The notes under the pieces: model-generated
Databases searched by the model: none
The model's input: only the letters and a program-made list of their open reading frames with translations
Told to the model about the DNA's origin: nothing
Shown here: positions 1 to 8,068 of the stretch, piece by piece
How the letters are laid out: every line of letters starts with the position of its first letter
How positions within the stretch are numbered: position 1 is the first letter of the stretch
Assembly (NCBI RefSeq): GCF_001971705.1
Contig: NZ_CP019327.1
Span: 1,178,001 to 1,242,000, forward strand
From: Natronorubrum daqingense
GTDB lineage: Archaea > Halobacteriota > Halobacteria > Halobacteriales > Natrialbaceae
Direction of reading: 5' to 3'
Length of the DNA: 64,000 nucleotides
Translations under genes and position numbers: made by a program

Positions 1-944
1 CGATGATCGCCGCGCGAGCGATTCAGGGGACCGGCGACACGCGAACGCCGATGTACATCAACGCCGTGGCGAACGCGCTCAACATCGGCCTCACCGTGGG
101 ACTGGCGTTCGGCCTCGGGCCGTTTCCGGAGCTATCGATCGTCGGCATCGCCGTCGCGACGGCCATCGGTGACGTGCTCGCCGCACTGACGTTTCTCGCC
201 GTCATTTACAGCTCCTGGAGCGATTTGGGATTCGTCCGGCCGTCCCAGCCCGTCATCATGAAACAATTGCTCGTGATCAGTTCGCCGCGCATCGCCGAGG
301 GGATCACCGAACTGATCGCCGAGTTCCCGTTCAACGCGATCTTGCTCGGGTTCGGTACCGGCGACGAGGTGAACGCGGCCTATCACGTCGGCAGACGGGT
401 CTACCAGCAGATCTCCTCGCCACTCGCGCGGGGATACGGCGTCGCCGCGAACGTTCTCTCCGGACAGGCCTTGGGCCGCGGCGAGTCCGAGAAGGCGTAC
501 TTCAACGGCCTCGCGACCGCCGCGCTCGCGGTTCTGACCGTCGGTGGGCTCGGTGTCGTGATCTTCGTCTTCGCCGAGACCGTCGTCCAACTGTTCTCGA
601 ACGATCCGGAAACGATCGGCTACGCCGTCGGCTTCGCGCAGGCCTACGCCATCTCGACGTTTCTCATCGCCTGCTACGTCGTCCTCGCCGGTTCGCTTCG
701 GGGCGGCAGCGAGACTCGGCCACCGTTCGTCGCGAAGGTCACCGGTGCCGTCTTCTTCTTGCTCGGCATCACCTACGTCTTCGGCGTCCAACTCGAGTAC
801 GGCGTCACCGCCGCCTACGTCGCTATCGTCGCCGACTTCGTCTGGCGAAACCTCGTGGTCGGTGCCGTCTACCTCCGAGGACACTGGCTCGAGCGGGGCC
901 TCTCGATGATGCACGAACGCGGAAGCCTCTCTAACGACGATTAA
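1..944 (+). CDS. MATE family efflux transporter, 5'-truncated by window edge
   Basis: The visible 313 residues are the C-terminal two thirds of a MATE (multidrug and toxin extrusion) exporter, a cation-coupled antiporter of the cytoplasmic membrane. About eight hydrophobic helices can be traced. The opening stretch (ARAIQGTGDTRTPMYIN) matches the usual middle of the first MATE lobe, where a GTGDT-type turn precedes the next helix, so the ATG at base 3 is an internal methionine and the true start lies upstream. The family is usually 450-500 residues. The gene ends 25 bases before the stop of the convergent Bax1-like gene. Substrate cannot be told from sequence. Confidence 0.88.
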   Translation, partial: MIAARAIQGTGDTRTPMYINAVANALNIGLTVGLAFGLGPFPELSIVGIAVATAIGDVLAALTFLAVIYSSWSDLGFVRPSQPVIMKQLLVISSPRIAEGITELIAEFPFNAILLGFGTGDEVNAAYHVGRRVYQQISSPLARGYGVAANVLSGQALGRGESEKAYFNGLATAALAVLTVGGLGVVIFVFAETVVQLFSNDPETIGYAVGFAQAYAISTFLIACYVVLAGSLRGGSETRPPFVAKVTGAVFFLLGITYVFGVQLEYGVTAAYVAIVADFVWRNLVVGAVYLRGHWLERGLSMMHERGSLSNDD

Positions 945-968
945 GCGCTCCAACGACGTTGCGGACCC

Positions 969-2513
969 TCACTCGCGCCGCTCGAGCGTGCCGCCGGCCA
1001 AGCCCTCCCACTCGACGCGGTAGCCGAGTTCCGCGAGGATCGCACTCGAGTCGGAGATGCCCACCTCCTCGAGCACATCCTCTGCGTCCGCGAGATCCAT
1101 CCCGACCTCGACGTCTTCGGCCAGCGACTCGAGCACTGACGGGCGAACGAGCGTTCTCCCGACTCGCTCGTGTTCCGGAAAGGCGACGTCCGCCAGTGCG
1201 TCCTCGCTCACGCCGTGAGCTGCGGCGAGGTCCTCGAGCGAGCGGACGTCCGCGTCGAGTCGCAACTCTGCGGGCAAGTCGGCGGCGCTCTCGGCGACGA
1301 GTTGGCGTTCGTACTCCCGAAGCACGGCCGCGACGTCTTTCATCCGAACGGTGCCCGTGTAGGGAATCGCCCGGAAATCCCGCGCCTCGATTTCCTCGCC
1401 GACGCCGAGTGACTCGTCGACGGCGACGACGAGTTCGACGTCCTCGAGTCCCTCGAGTTGGGCGAGTTTCTTCTCGACGTACTCGGGCGTCCAAAAGCCC
1501 ATAATTTCGACGTAAACGCGAAAGTCGCGGTGTGCGTAGTCGAACGCGAAATCGGGAATCATCACCCGCGTTCCCGTCGCGAGGGGTTCTGGCTCGCGCT
1601 GGAGGTCCCACTCAAGGTCGAGCGTCGAAAACCGGCCGGCGAAGTCGGCTTCCACGCCGCTGTCGAACGAGACGTCCGTCACGGGCTCCGCGTCGGGAAC
1701 GCGAACCGGATCCTCGTCGGACAGGGAGAGGGTCCGTTCGGTTCCGCGGTCGTCGATCGTGGCCTCGAGCGACCACTCCTCGGCCTTCGCGACGGTTCGC
1801 AGGAGCCGTGCGAAGCGCGTTCCGTACCGACGCGTCGCCCGAAAGAGGCGGGTCGGGCCAGTGACGACGATTTCGCGTTCGGCGATTCCGACATCGTCGT
1901 CGTCCGTCGCCGTGGAATCTGGAGTCAGCCGCTCGATTTCGTACATCAATCGCAGGCGCTTGATCGCCGAGACCAGCACCTTCGGATCGCTCGAGCGAAC
2001 CCGAATCTCGGTCGCGTCGAACAGCGCCGTCTGAGCGAGCGAGAGGTTGTACTGCGCGATGAGGTCGTCGGGTTCCCATCGGGGGTCGACGCCCGTGAGA
2101 ACCTGTCGCTCCTCGAGGTCGGCGTACAGCGCTCGTTCGAGGTCATCCGCGGAGCACTCGAGCGATTCGCTCGCACGAATGAGCGCCATCGCCCGTTCGT
2201 CTTCGGTGACGACCCCGAGCGCTTCGGCGGCCTCGAAGGCCCTCCGACGGGCACGTTCGGGATCGATCGCCGCCTCGGTCTCGACGGTCGCCTCGCGCTC
2301 GAGCAAGGCGGCCAACCCGCGGACGAGTTTGAAGTCGTCCGTCTCGCGCTCGAGCGCCTCGAGGGCGTTCTCGAGCGATGCGCGCGGTTCGCCGACGTGA
2401 CCTTGGTACGTCCCGAGGACGCGCGCGGCAAGTGGCCGGTGCTCCCGGCCGGCAAATCGGGGCCGATAGCCGCCGCCGGCCCGAGAGACGCGAAGCAGGT
2501 CCTTCGTCAGCAT
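969..2513 (-). CDS. Bax1-like nuclease (DUF790), partner of XPB helicase
   Basis: This 514-residue protein belongs to the archaeal DUF790/Bax1 family, which in other archaea binds XPB and acts as the structure-specific nuclease of a repair pair. A PD-(D/E)xK-like core is visible: Asp321 in MIPDFAF, Glu336 in VEIMGFWTPEY, and the Lys348-Lys349 pair. The N-terminal part (about 1-250) is helical and charged, as in the family, and the C-terminal 100 residues carry a helix-hairpin-like segment. In related archaea the gene commonly sits directly beside XPB. Here XPB lies on the same strand but about 5.5 kb upstream (8069-9538), with several unrelated genes between them. Confidence 0.85.
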   Translation of the reverse strand: MLTKDLLRVSRAGGGYRPRFAGREHRPLAARVLGTYQGHVGEPRASLENALEALERETDDFKLVRGLAALLEREATVETEAAIDPERARRRAFEAAEALGVVTEDERAMALIRASESLECSADDLERALYADLEERQVLTGVDPRWEPDDLIAQYNLSLAQTALFDATEIRVRSSDPKVLVSAIKRLRLMYEIERLTPDSTATDDDDVGIAEREIVVTGPTRLFRATRRYGTRFARLLRTVAKAEEWSLEATIDDRGTERTLSLSDEDPVRVPDAEPVTDVSFDSGVEADFAGRFSTLDLEWDLQREPEPLATGTRVMIPDFAFDYAHRDFRVYVEIMGFWTPEYVEKKLAQLEGLEDVELVVAVDESLGVGEEIEARDFRAIPYTGTVRMKDVAAVLREYERQLVAESAADLPAELRLDADVRSLEDLAAAHGVSEDALADVAFPEHERVGRTLVRPSVLESLAEDVEVGMDLADAEDVLEEVGISDSSAILAELGYRVEWEGLAGGTLERRE

Positions 2514-2630
2514 TCCTCTCGGTCTGCGTGTGGTATCGTCAAAAGCGACTCGTTCTCGACGACCCGGTGGTTCTCGACGGCCTTCGGTTACGTTTTCGGC
2601 TCAGCGTTGTCCCTGTGCCTGCTGTCTGGC

Positions 2631-3410
2631 TTAGAAGATCCCAGCGATGAACGCCAGCCCCATTCCCACTAGCACCGTCGCCGTCAGCACCGGCAGGTAC
2701 GGCGTGTACCGCTCGACCGTTTCCCGGTGGCGCTCGTAGCCCGCGATCAAGATCAGCGTCGGAACGAGGATTGCGACGATGACGACGAGCGAGTAGAGCA
2801 ACATCAGTTCCAGACAGTAGTCCGTTCCGGCACAGATCGCCAGAATCTGAATCGGTTCCTCGTGGGCGAATCCCAAAACGAGGGCAGTCGTCCCGAGACC
2901 CATCAGCCCCCGCTCGGCGTCTGCTTCGCTCAGGTGGCGATGCCCGCCGCCGAAAAGTCGCTCTCGAATCCGAGTCAGCACCCCCTGCTGGGAGGACTCA
3001 CTCGAGTGGCCGTGGCCGTGGTCGTGGTCGTGCTCACAGTGTGTCTCGTCGTCAGTATGCGTGTGTTTGTGATCACGGTGGCCCGCTTCGTCGGTGTGGT
3101 CGTGTCCCGTGCCGTGCCCGCCGTTCCGGTATTCGTGAATTCCAAGTAGAATAAGCACGGTTCCGGCGAGATACCGCATCAGTGGGCCTTCGGCGAACGC
3201 AGCAAAGCGACTGAACCAGAAATATGCCAGTACCAGGACGACGCTGCTAATCAGATGTCCAATCCCGAGAATGAGACCTGCAACCGTCCCGTAGAGCCAC
3301 GTCCGAGAGCGATTCAACGCGTAGGTCGCCGCGATCGGCCACCCGTGATCTGGGAGTACCCCGTGAATAAAGCCGATTGCGGCGACGCCTGCGACGAGAC
3401 CGATATCCAT
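2631..3410 (-). CDS. NicO/RcnA-like nickel-cobalt membrane transporter with His-rich loop
   Basis: The protein has about six membrane helices and a striking cytoplasmic or external loop (residues about 99-135) dominated by His, Asp and Glu. Near the N-terminus, HGVLPDH (His16, Asp21, His22) resembles the metal-binding H-x4-DH signature of nickel/cobalt permeases. Whether it imports or exports metal cannot be decided. RcnA-like exporters also have His-rich loops. I chose the ATG at 3410, which gives 259 residues; a GTG at 3434 would add eight. It is divergent from nikR, and the shared 125-base spacer carries two perfect dyads, so nickel-dependent control by NikR is the simple reading. Confidence 0.8.
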   Translation of the reverse strand: MDIGLVAGVAAIGFIHGVLPDHGWPIAATYALNRSRTWLYGTVAGLILGIGHLISSVVLVLAYFWFSRFAAFAEGPLMRYLAGTVLILLGIHEYRNGGHGTGHDHTDEAGHRDHKHTHTDDETHCEHDHDHGHGHSSESSQQGVLTRIRERLFGGGHRHLSEADAERGLMGLGTTALVLGFAHEEPIQILAICAGTDYCLELMLLYSLVVIVAILVPTLILIAGYERHRETVERYTPYLPVLTATVLVGMGLAFIAGIF

Positions 3411-3438
3411 ACCGGTTCTCGGCAGACACGGCACAAAA

Positions 3439-3487
3439 GTGCTGTTAGCACCGAATTGCGGGGACCGTAATACTCACTCTCCGTGAG
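3439..3487. promoter_or_regulatory. Two short perfect dyads between Ni transporter and nikR (candidate NikR operators)
   Basis: GTGCT-GTT-AGCAC (3439-3451) and CTCAC-N5-GTGAG (3473-3487) are perfect inverted repeats in the divergent promoter region. NikR is a ribbon-helix-helix tetramer that binds two half-sites, so either could be an operator. Neither matches the bacterial GTATGA-N16-TCATAC consensus, so this is an inference from position and symmetry. Confidence 0.4.
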
Positions 3488-3535
3488 CAAACCACAGCAC
3501 CCATTCGTTCTCCCCGCTAGTACCGGCGTAGACAG

Positions 3536-3922
3536 ATGCGTACCAGTTTCAATATCCCTGACGATTTACTCGCAGAGTTCGATCGGACGTGGCAATCCGA
3601 GGGATTCGACTCTCGCTCCCGAGCGGTTCGGGAAGCGATGCAGGAGTACATCGAGGCCCACACCGAACTCGAGACGGTCTCGGGTGACGTGACCGCTGCG
3701 CTCGCGTTCGATTACCAACACGAGCGCGTCATCCGCGACCTTCACGACGTGCAACACGATTTTCAGGACATCATCAAGACGACGAGTCACACGCACGAGG
3801 GAACCTGGTGTCTGGAAACGATTTTCTGTCGCGGCGAGGCGTCTCGAGTGCGCGAACTCGTGTATCGTCTCCGCGATTTCGACGCTGTAGGGCAGGTGAA
3901 CGTCCTGTTACTTCGGTCGTGA
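3536..3922 (+). CDS. nikR: Nickel-responsive transcriptional regulator NikR
   Basis: This 128-residue protein has an N-terminal ribbon-helix-helix DNA-binding segment (residues 1-45, MRTSFNIPDDLLAEFD) followed by an ACT-like nickel-binding domain. The nickel ligands of NikR can be aligned: His74 in DVQHDF, His85 and His87 in SHTHEG, and Cys92 in WCLET, matching His76, His87, His89 and Cys95 of the E. coli protein. Length is typical of the family. It is transcribed away from the histidine-rich metal transporter, the expected regulatory target. It starts at the first base after the promoter region, consistent with a leaderless mRNA. Confidence 0.92.
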   Translation: MRTSFNIPDDLLAEFDRTWQSEGFDSRSRAVREAMQEYIEAHTELETVSGDVTAALAFDYQHERVIRDLHDVQHDFQDIIKTTSHTHEGTWCLETIFCRGEASRVRELVYRLRDFDAVGQVNVLLLRS

Positions 3923-4114
3923 GTCCTCGAGGAGTTCTCTTCACCGGTCGATCGATGTCCGCCCGATCGATTCAACGCCGTTCGAGAGCGCTATCAGGTA
4001 AATATCGTCAGAGGGTTGGCGACGGTCTCGAGGGACGACTCGAGGTCGTCCGACGCCTGAGCGTACAAGCCCGTTCGTTATCCGCGCATCCGTCGTTTGC
4101 TGAACTATCCGACG

Positions 4115-4483
4115 ATGACCGGCAAACACACGTGGGCGATCCCGGAGGGGTACATTCCCAAGGAGAGCACCGGCCCGGAACCCGAGATGACCAGCCACGA
4201 GAGCGTCTGCGTGCTCAACGCGACCGACGAGGACGCGACCGTCGAGATCACGGTGTACTTCACCAATCGCGGTCCCATTGGACCCTACGAGAAGACGGTC
4301 CCCGCGGAGCGAACCAGACACTTCCGGCTCAACGAGTTCGAAGACCCCGAGGAGATCCCCCGGGGCGAGGACTTCGCGAGCGTCCTCGAGTCAGACGTAC
4401 CGGTCGTCTGCCAGCACACCCGCCTCGACTCGAGACAGGCCGAGAACGCCCTGCTCACGACGATCGCTCATCCGGGTGAGTAA
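4115..4483 (+). CDS. Sensory rhodopsin transducer-like (ASRT family) protein, copy 1
   Basis: This 122-residue protein matches the family of the Anabaena sensory rhodopsin transducer, a soluble beta-sandwich tetramer. Recognisable family features are the N-terminal W-x-IP-x-G block, the GPEPE(M)-x-SHE segment, CVLN, the YF-x7-GPY stretch, and the C-terminal RLDSRQAENALLTT block. No rhodopsin gene is present in the window. The family has been proposed to bind small molecules, perhaps sugars. I start at the ATG at 4115; a TTG at 4097 adds six residues. It is the first gene of a three-gene operon: its stop is two bases before the GTG of the flavoprotein gene. Confidence 0.82.
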   Translation: MTGKHTWAIPEGYIPKESTGPEPEMTSHESVCVLNATDEDATVEITVYFTNRGPIGPYEKTVPAERTRHFRLNEFEDPEEIPRGEDFASVLESDVPVVCQHTRLDSRQAENALLTTIAHPGE

Positions 4484-4485
4484 TC

Positions 4486-5802
4486 GTGGGGCAGGAATCG
4501 GCCGACGAATCGTCCGCGGAGACGTGGTCGAACTGGTCGGGAAGCGTCTCTTTCGAACCCGACGAGATACTCGAGCCGGCGGACGAGGAGGAGTTGCGGG
4601 AGATCGTCAGCGCGTGCGCCGAGGCGGGCCGGACGGTCCGCGTCGCGGGTGCCGGCCACTCTTGGACCCCCGTAGTCGAAACCGAGGACGTGGTCGTCTC
4701 ACTCGCGAACATGACCGGCGTCGTCGACCACGACGAGGACGCCAAGACGGCGACGCTGTACGCCGGTACGACGCTCGAGGAGGCCGGGACGAAGCTCCAC
4801 GATCGGGACCTCGCGTTTCCGAACCTCGGCGACGTCTCGATGCAGACCGTCGCGGGCGCGTTCGGAACGGGGACGCACGGAACGGGGCCGACGTTCGAGA
4901 ACCTCTCGGGCTCACTCGTCGGCGGACGGATGGTCACCGGAACCGGCGACGTGCGCGAGTTCGACGCCGAGAACGACCCGGACCTCCTGCGCGCAGCACA
5001 GCTATCGCTCGGCACGCTCGGCATCTTCACCGAGGTTGAACTCGATCTGCAGACGACCTACAAGATCCAGCGCCGCGAGTACTGCACGAACTGGCGGGAG
5101 TGTCGGGGCCACATCCCGACCCTGATCGAGGAGAACCGCAACTTCGACTTCTACTGGTACCCCCGCTCGGACGAGGTCAAACTGCGACTGTTGAACGCCC
5201 CGGGCGGCGGCACGGACCACAACGACCTCGCGTACGCGACGCTCGTCGAAGACCAGACGGGCTGGTGGCAAGAGACCATCCCCGAGCACGACGACATCGG
5301 CCGCGAATTCGACGAGATGGAGTACGCGCTGCCGTTCGAGGACGGCCTCGAGTGCTTCGAACGCGTGCGCGAGCGCGTTCGCGAACACTGGCGCGCCGAC
5401 GTCGGCTGGCGACTCCTCGTGCGGACCGTCGCGGCCGACGACGCCTTCCTCTCGACGGAGTACGACCGACAGACGATGACCATCTCGTGCATCCAGAACG
5501 CCGAACTCGAGCACTGGCCGTACTTCGAGGACATCGAGCCGATCTTTCGCGAGTACGAGGGCCGCCCCCACTGGGGGAAGAAACACACTCTTCGCGCGCC
5601 GGAGCTTCAGGAACTGTACCCCGAGTGGGATCGCTTTCAGGAGATCCGACGCGAACTCGATCCCGACGGCGTCTTCCTCTCTGAGTATCTCGAGGACCTG
5701 CTCGAGGCCGAGTCGGACGACCCGGCCTCGGAGCGCCAACTGGCCACGGAACGGACCGAACCTGGGAGGAGCCGAGACGAGTCCGGAGGTGACGAACCGT
5801 GA
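4486..5802 (+). CDS. FAD-linked oxidase of the sugar-1,4-lactone oxidase (ALO/GLO) type
   Basis: The 438-residue protein has the two-domain layout of VAO-family flavoproteins. The FAD-binding domain carries VRVAGAGHSW, where His58 is in the place of the His that carries covalent FAD in gulono- and arabinono-lactone oxidases. The C-terminal substrate domain ends with the family HWGKK motif (362-366). These enzymes oxidise a sugar, sugar alcohol or aldonolactone and usually reduce oxygen. The last 50 residues are a charged, probably disordered tail. It starts with GTG two bases after the first ASRT gene, and its stop overlaps the GTG of the second one, so the three should be co-translated. Substrate is unknown. 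Confidence 0.83.
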   Translation: MGQESADESSAETWSNWSGSVSFEPDEILEPADEEELREIVSACAEAGRTVRVAGAGHSWTPVVETEDVVVSLANMTGVVDHDEDAKTATLYAGTTLEEAGTKLHDRDLAFPNLGDVSMQTVAGAFGTGTHGTGPTFENLSGSLVGGRMVTGTGDVREFDAENDPDLLRAAQLSLGTLGIFTEVELDLQTTYKIQRREYCTNWRECRGHIPTLIEENRNFDFYWYPRSDEVKLRLLNAPGGGTDHNDLAYATLVEDQTGWWQETIPEHDDIGREFDEMEYALPFEDGLECFERVRERVREHWRADVGWRLLVRTVAADDAFLSTEYDRQTMTISCIQNAELEHWPYFEDIEPIFREYEGRPHWGKKHTLRAPELQELYPEWDRFQEIRRELDPDGVFLSEYLEDLLEAESDDPASERQLATERTEPGRSRDESGGDEP

Positions 5803-6191
5803 CCGACTCGAGTTCGTCCCAGCCGATCGGGAAGACCCGCTGGGAACTGGCTGGCGGGAGGGTCCCCGTCGACAGCACCGGACCGGAGCCGGAGCTGGTG
5901 AGCAACGACAAGGTGTGTCTTCTGAACGCCGGCGAGGAGATGGCGACGGTAACCTTGACGCTGTACTACGCCGACGGACGCGTCGCGGGTCCGTACCCGC
6001 TCTCTGTCGCGTCCGAACGCGTGCGTCACACGCGAATCAACGACCTCATCGACCCCTACGCGCCACCGCTGGGCGAGGCCTACGGAATCGTCCTCGAGTC
6101 GAACGTGCCGATCGTCGTCCAGTTCACCCGCCAGGATACCCGGCAGGCCGAGAACGCGACGCTCTCGACGGTCGCGTACGGGGAAGACTGA
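5799..6191 (+). CDS. Sensory rhodopsin transducer-like (ASRT family) protein, copy 2
   Basis: This 130-residue protein is a diverged paralogue of the protein at 4115-4483. It shares the STGPEPE segment, a CLLNA strand, LYYADGRVAGPY, and the C-terminal RQDTRQAENATLSTVAYG block. The first ten residues are polar and Ser-rich, unlike copy 1. The GTG start overlaps the stop of the flavoprotein gene (GTGA). Two ASRT-type subunits in one operon could form a heteromer, or could bind different ligands of the same pathway. Neither has a membrane segment or a DNA-binding domain that I can see. Confidence 0.8.
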   Translation: MTDSSSSQPIGKTRWELAGGRVPVDSTGPEPELVSNDKVCLLNAGEEMATVTLTLYYADGRVAGPYPLSVASERVRHTRINDLIDPYAPPLGEAYGIVLESNVPIVVQFTRQDTRQAENATLSTVAYGED

Positions 6192-6330
6192 GGAATTCGG
6201 TGTAAAGTCGGGCGGACGTCTCTCTTCGAACCGTTCAACGTGTGGTGGCGCGCGCAGACCCGCAATAACTCGTGAAATCGCTATTTGAACGTGGAGAAAA
6301 CATATACGTGCACAATAGCGTTTGAACGAC

Positions 6331-6936
6331 ATGAATAGGCGCGCGTTCTTCGTCGGGTGTACCCTTTCGGTGGGCGTTGCGGGCTGTCTCGACGATCTTT
6401 CGGACGACGAGGGTGGCTCGGACGAGTTACCCGGCGACATCCGGCCAGACGACGACCCGGAGAACGTCCCTGCCGAATTACACTGTGAGGGGGAGGAATT
6501 TGACCGTATTCAGTATCAGGACGACGACGATGAGTTGGTGTACGGGGACGCAGACGCGTTTGCGTTACGAGTGATGGATCTCTCGTACGACTACGGAGAA
6601 AGCGCGACTTTCGAACTCGTGAACACCTCGTCGGAAGAGCAATTAACGAGCACGAGCACGCGGTGGAATCTGCAACTGTATACGGAAAATGGATGGGAAG
6701 AGGTTCGAGGAACGACTGAAGACCGTAGACTCGAGCACACTGACGAAGAAGTCAGTCACGAACCCGGAGACGGGTTTTCTTGGACGATCGAACTGACTGA
6801 AGACGGAATCAGTGAAGCGGGACCTGTCTCCGACAGCGTTGCGGTCTGTCCGGAATTACGGGCCGGCCGATTTCGGTTTATCTATACGGGGTACGCACCC
6901 GAGGACGTTGCCGTCCAATTCGACTTCGAACGGTAA
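6331..6936 (+). CDS. Haloarchaeal Tat lipoprotein of unknown function
   Basis: The 201-residue protein begins MNRRAFFVGC and has a short hydrophobic segment ending in the lipobox VAGC, so it should be exported by Tat and lipid-anchored at Cys19. After an acidic linker (about 21-50) comes an apparent beta-rich domain with two further cysteines (CEGEE and CPEL) that might form a disulfide. The C-terminal half (ETNTSS-like strand, WTIELTEDG, GRFRFIYTG) has the look of an immunoglobulin-like fold, known in many haloarchaeal lipoproteins. I preferred the ATG at 6331 over a TTG at 6322. No enzymatic motif is visible. It stands alone, convergent with the AEC carrier. Confidence 0.65.
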   Translation: MNRRAFFVGCTLSVGVAGCLDDLSDDEGGSDELPGDIRPDDDPENVPAELHCEGEEFDRIQYQDDDDELVYGDADAFALRVMDLSYDYGESATFELVNTSSEEQLTSTSTRWNLQLYTENGWEEVRGTTEDRRLEHTDEEVSHEPGDGFSWTIELTEDGISEAGPVSDSVAVCPELRAGRFRFIYTGYAPEDVAVQFDFER

Positions 6937-7040
6937 CGGGTCCGCCGAGGGTACTCGCTCGTCTGACAACTGCCAACTGGATAGTCGGTCCGTTCCGACC
7001 TCTGCAACCCGTTGAACTCGAGCGTAACGATAGCCCGTCC

Positions 7041-7970
7041 CTACGTCAACATCGTAATCAGGACGAACAGGGTGACGATCGAAACGAGGGTCGTCGCGAA
7101 GACGTTCACCGACGCGAACTCCTCGTCGCCCTGCAACTCGGCGGCGAAGACGTACGTCGAGACCGCCGTCGGCGTCCCCAGCATGACGACTGACGCGACG
7201 AACGTCGCCGTATCGACGGCGAGCGTCGAGAAGACCAGCCACGCGAAGATCGGCATCGCGACGATCTTTATCGCCACGACCGACCCCGTCGCGCCGAAAT
7301 CGATCGCCGGCAGGTCGACCTCGAGCGACGCGCCGACGCACAGCAAGGCGAGGGGTAACGCGAGCGAGCCGACGCCGTCGAGGCCGGTCGCGACGGTTCC
7401 CGGCACGAAGACGCCGCTCGAGCCGATGGCGAGTCCGGCGAATAGCGAGAGTAACACCGGATTCAACGCGAGCCCGCGCAGTTCGTCGATGAGTTCGACG
7501 TCGGCCCCGTTGAACGTCGAGAGCACCAGAATCGTCAACGGCACCTGCACCAGCGTTACGACCCCGAGGACGACGCTCGCGATCGCCGTGACCTGCGCGC
7601 CGAAGGTCGCCGCGACCAGCGGGAGCCCGAGGTAGCCCAAATTCGAGTGATACGATTGGACGATCGCGACGCTCTGTCGGTCGCTTTCCGAGCCCTGTAT
7701 CTGGTGGACGATCCACGCGAGGCCGGCCGTCGAGAACAGGACGAGCAACAGTCCCGCGACCAGCGTCAGCGACAGCAGTTCGCCGATGTTCTGATCGTAC
7801 ACCGAGATGAAGATGAGTGCGGGCAACGCGACGTAGTACGCGACGGCGTTCAGCCAGTCGGTCCGCGTGGCGTCGAGGACTCCCGAGAGCCGAAGTCCCG
7901 TCCCGACGAGGAGGACCACGAGCAACGCCAACAACCTGAGGAGAACGTCGAGCTCACCACCGAGTTCCAT
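7041..7970 (-). CDS. AEC (auxin efflux carrier) family transporter
   Basis: The protein has 309 residues and about ten membrane helices in the five-plus-five arrangement of the AEC family. Family features include YYVALPALIF in helix 2, the YHSNLGYLGLPL stretch in the first half, and the LGTPTAVSTYVFA stretch in the second. Archaeal and bacterial members carry small organic anions such as malate or malonate; auxin itself is not implied. It is 98 bases downstream of the XPB gene on the same strand and may be read through from it, though no functional link is apparent. Confidence 0.83.
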   Translation of the reverse strand: MELGGELDVLLRLLALLVVLLVGTGLRLSGVLDATRTDWLNAVAYYVALPALIFISVYDQNIGELLSLTLVAGLLLVLFSTAGLAWIVHQIQGSESDRQSVAIVQSYHSNLGYLGLPLVAATFGAQVTAIASVVLGVVTLVQVPLTILVLSTFNGADVELIDELRGLALNPVLLSLFAGLAIGSSGVFVPGTVATGLDGVGSLALPLALLCVGASLEVDLPAIDFGATGSVVAIKIVAMPIFAWLVFSTLAVDTATFVASVVMLGTPTAVSTYVFAAELQGDEEFASVNVFATTLVSIVTLFVLITMLT

Positions 7971-8068
7971 ACCGACCTCGAGTCGCCTCGGACGGTTTTC
8001 GGGAGTGGCTGCCTATGACGGCGTCAACCATTCACACGGGCCGTAGGACGCCCGTGTCGGTCGATCCG

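Noticed and set aside
1458-2672. A 404-residue plus-strand frame opposite the Bax1-like gene
   Set aside because: Composition is typical of a high-GC antisense frame; Bax1 motifs on the minus strand are clear.
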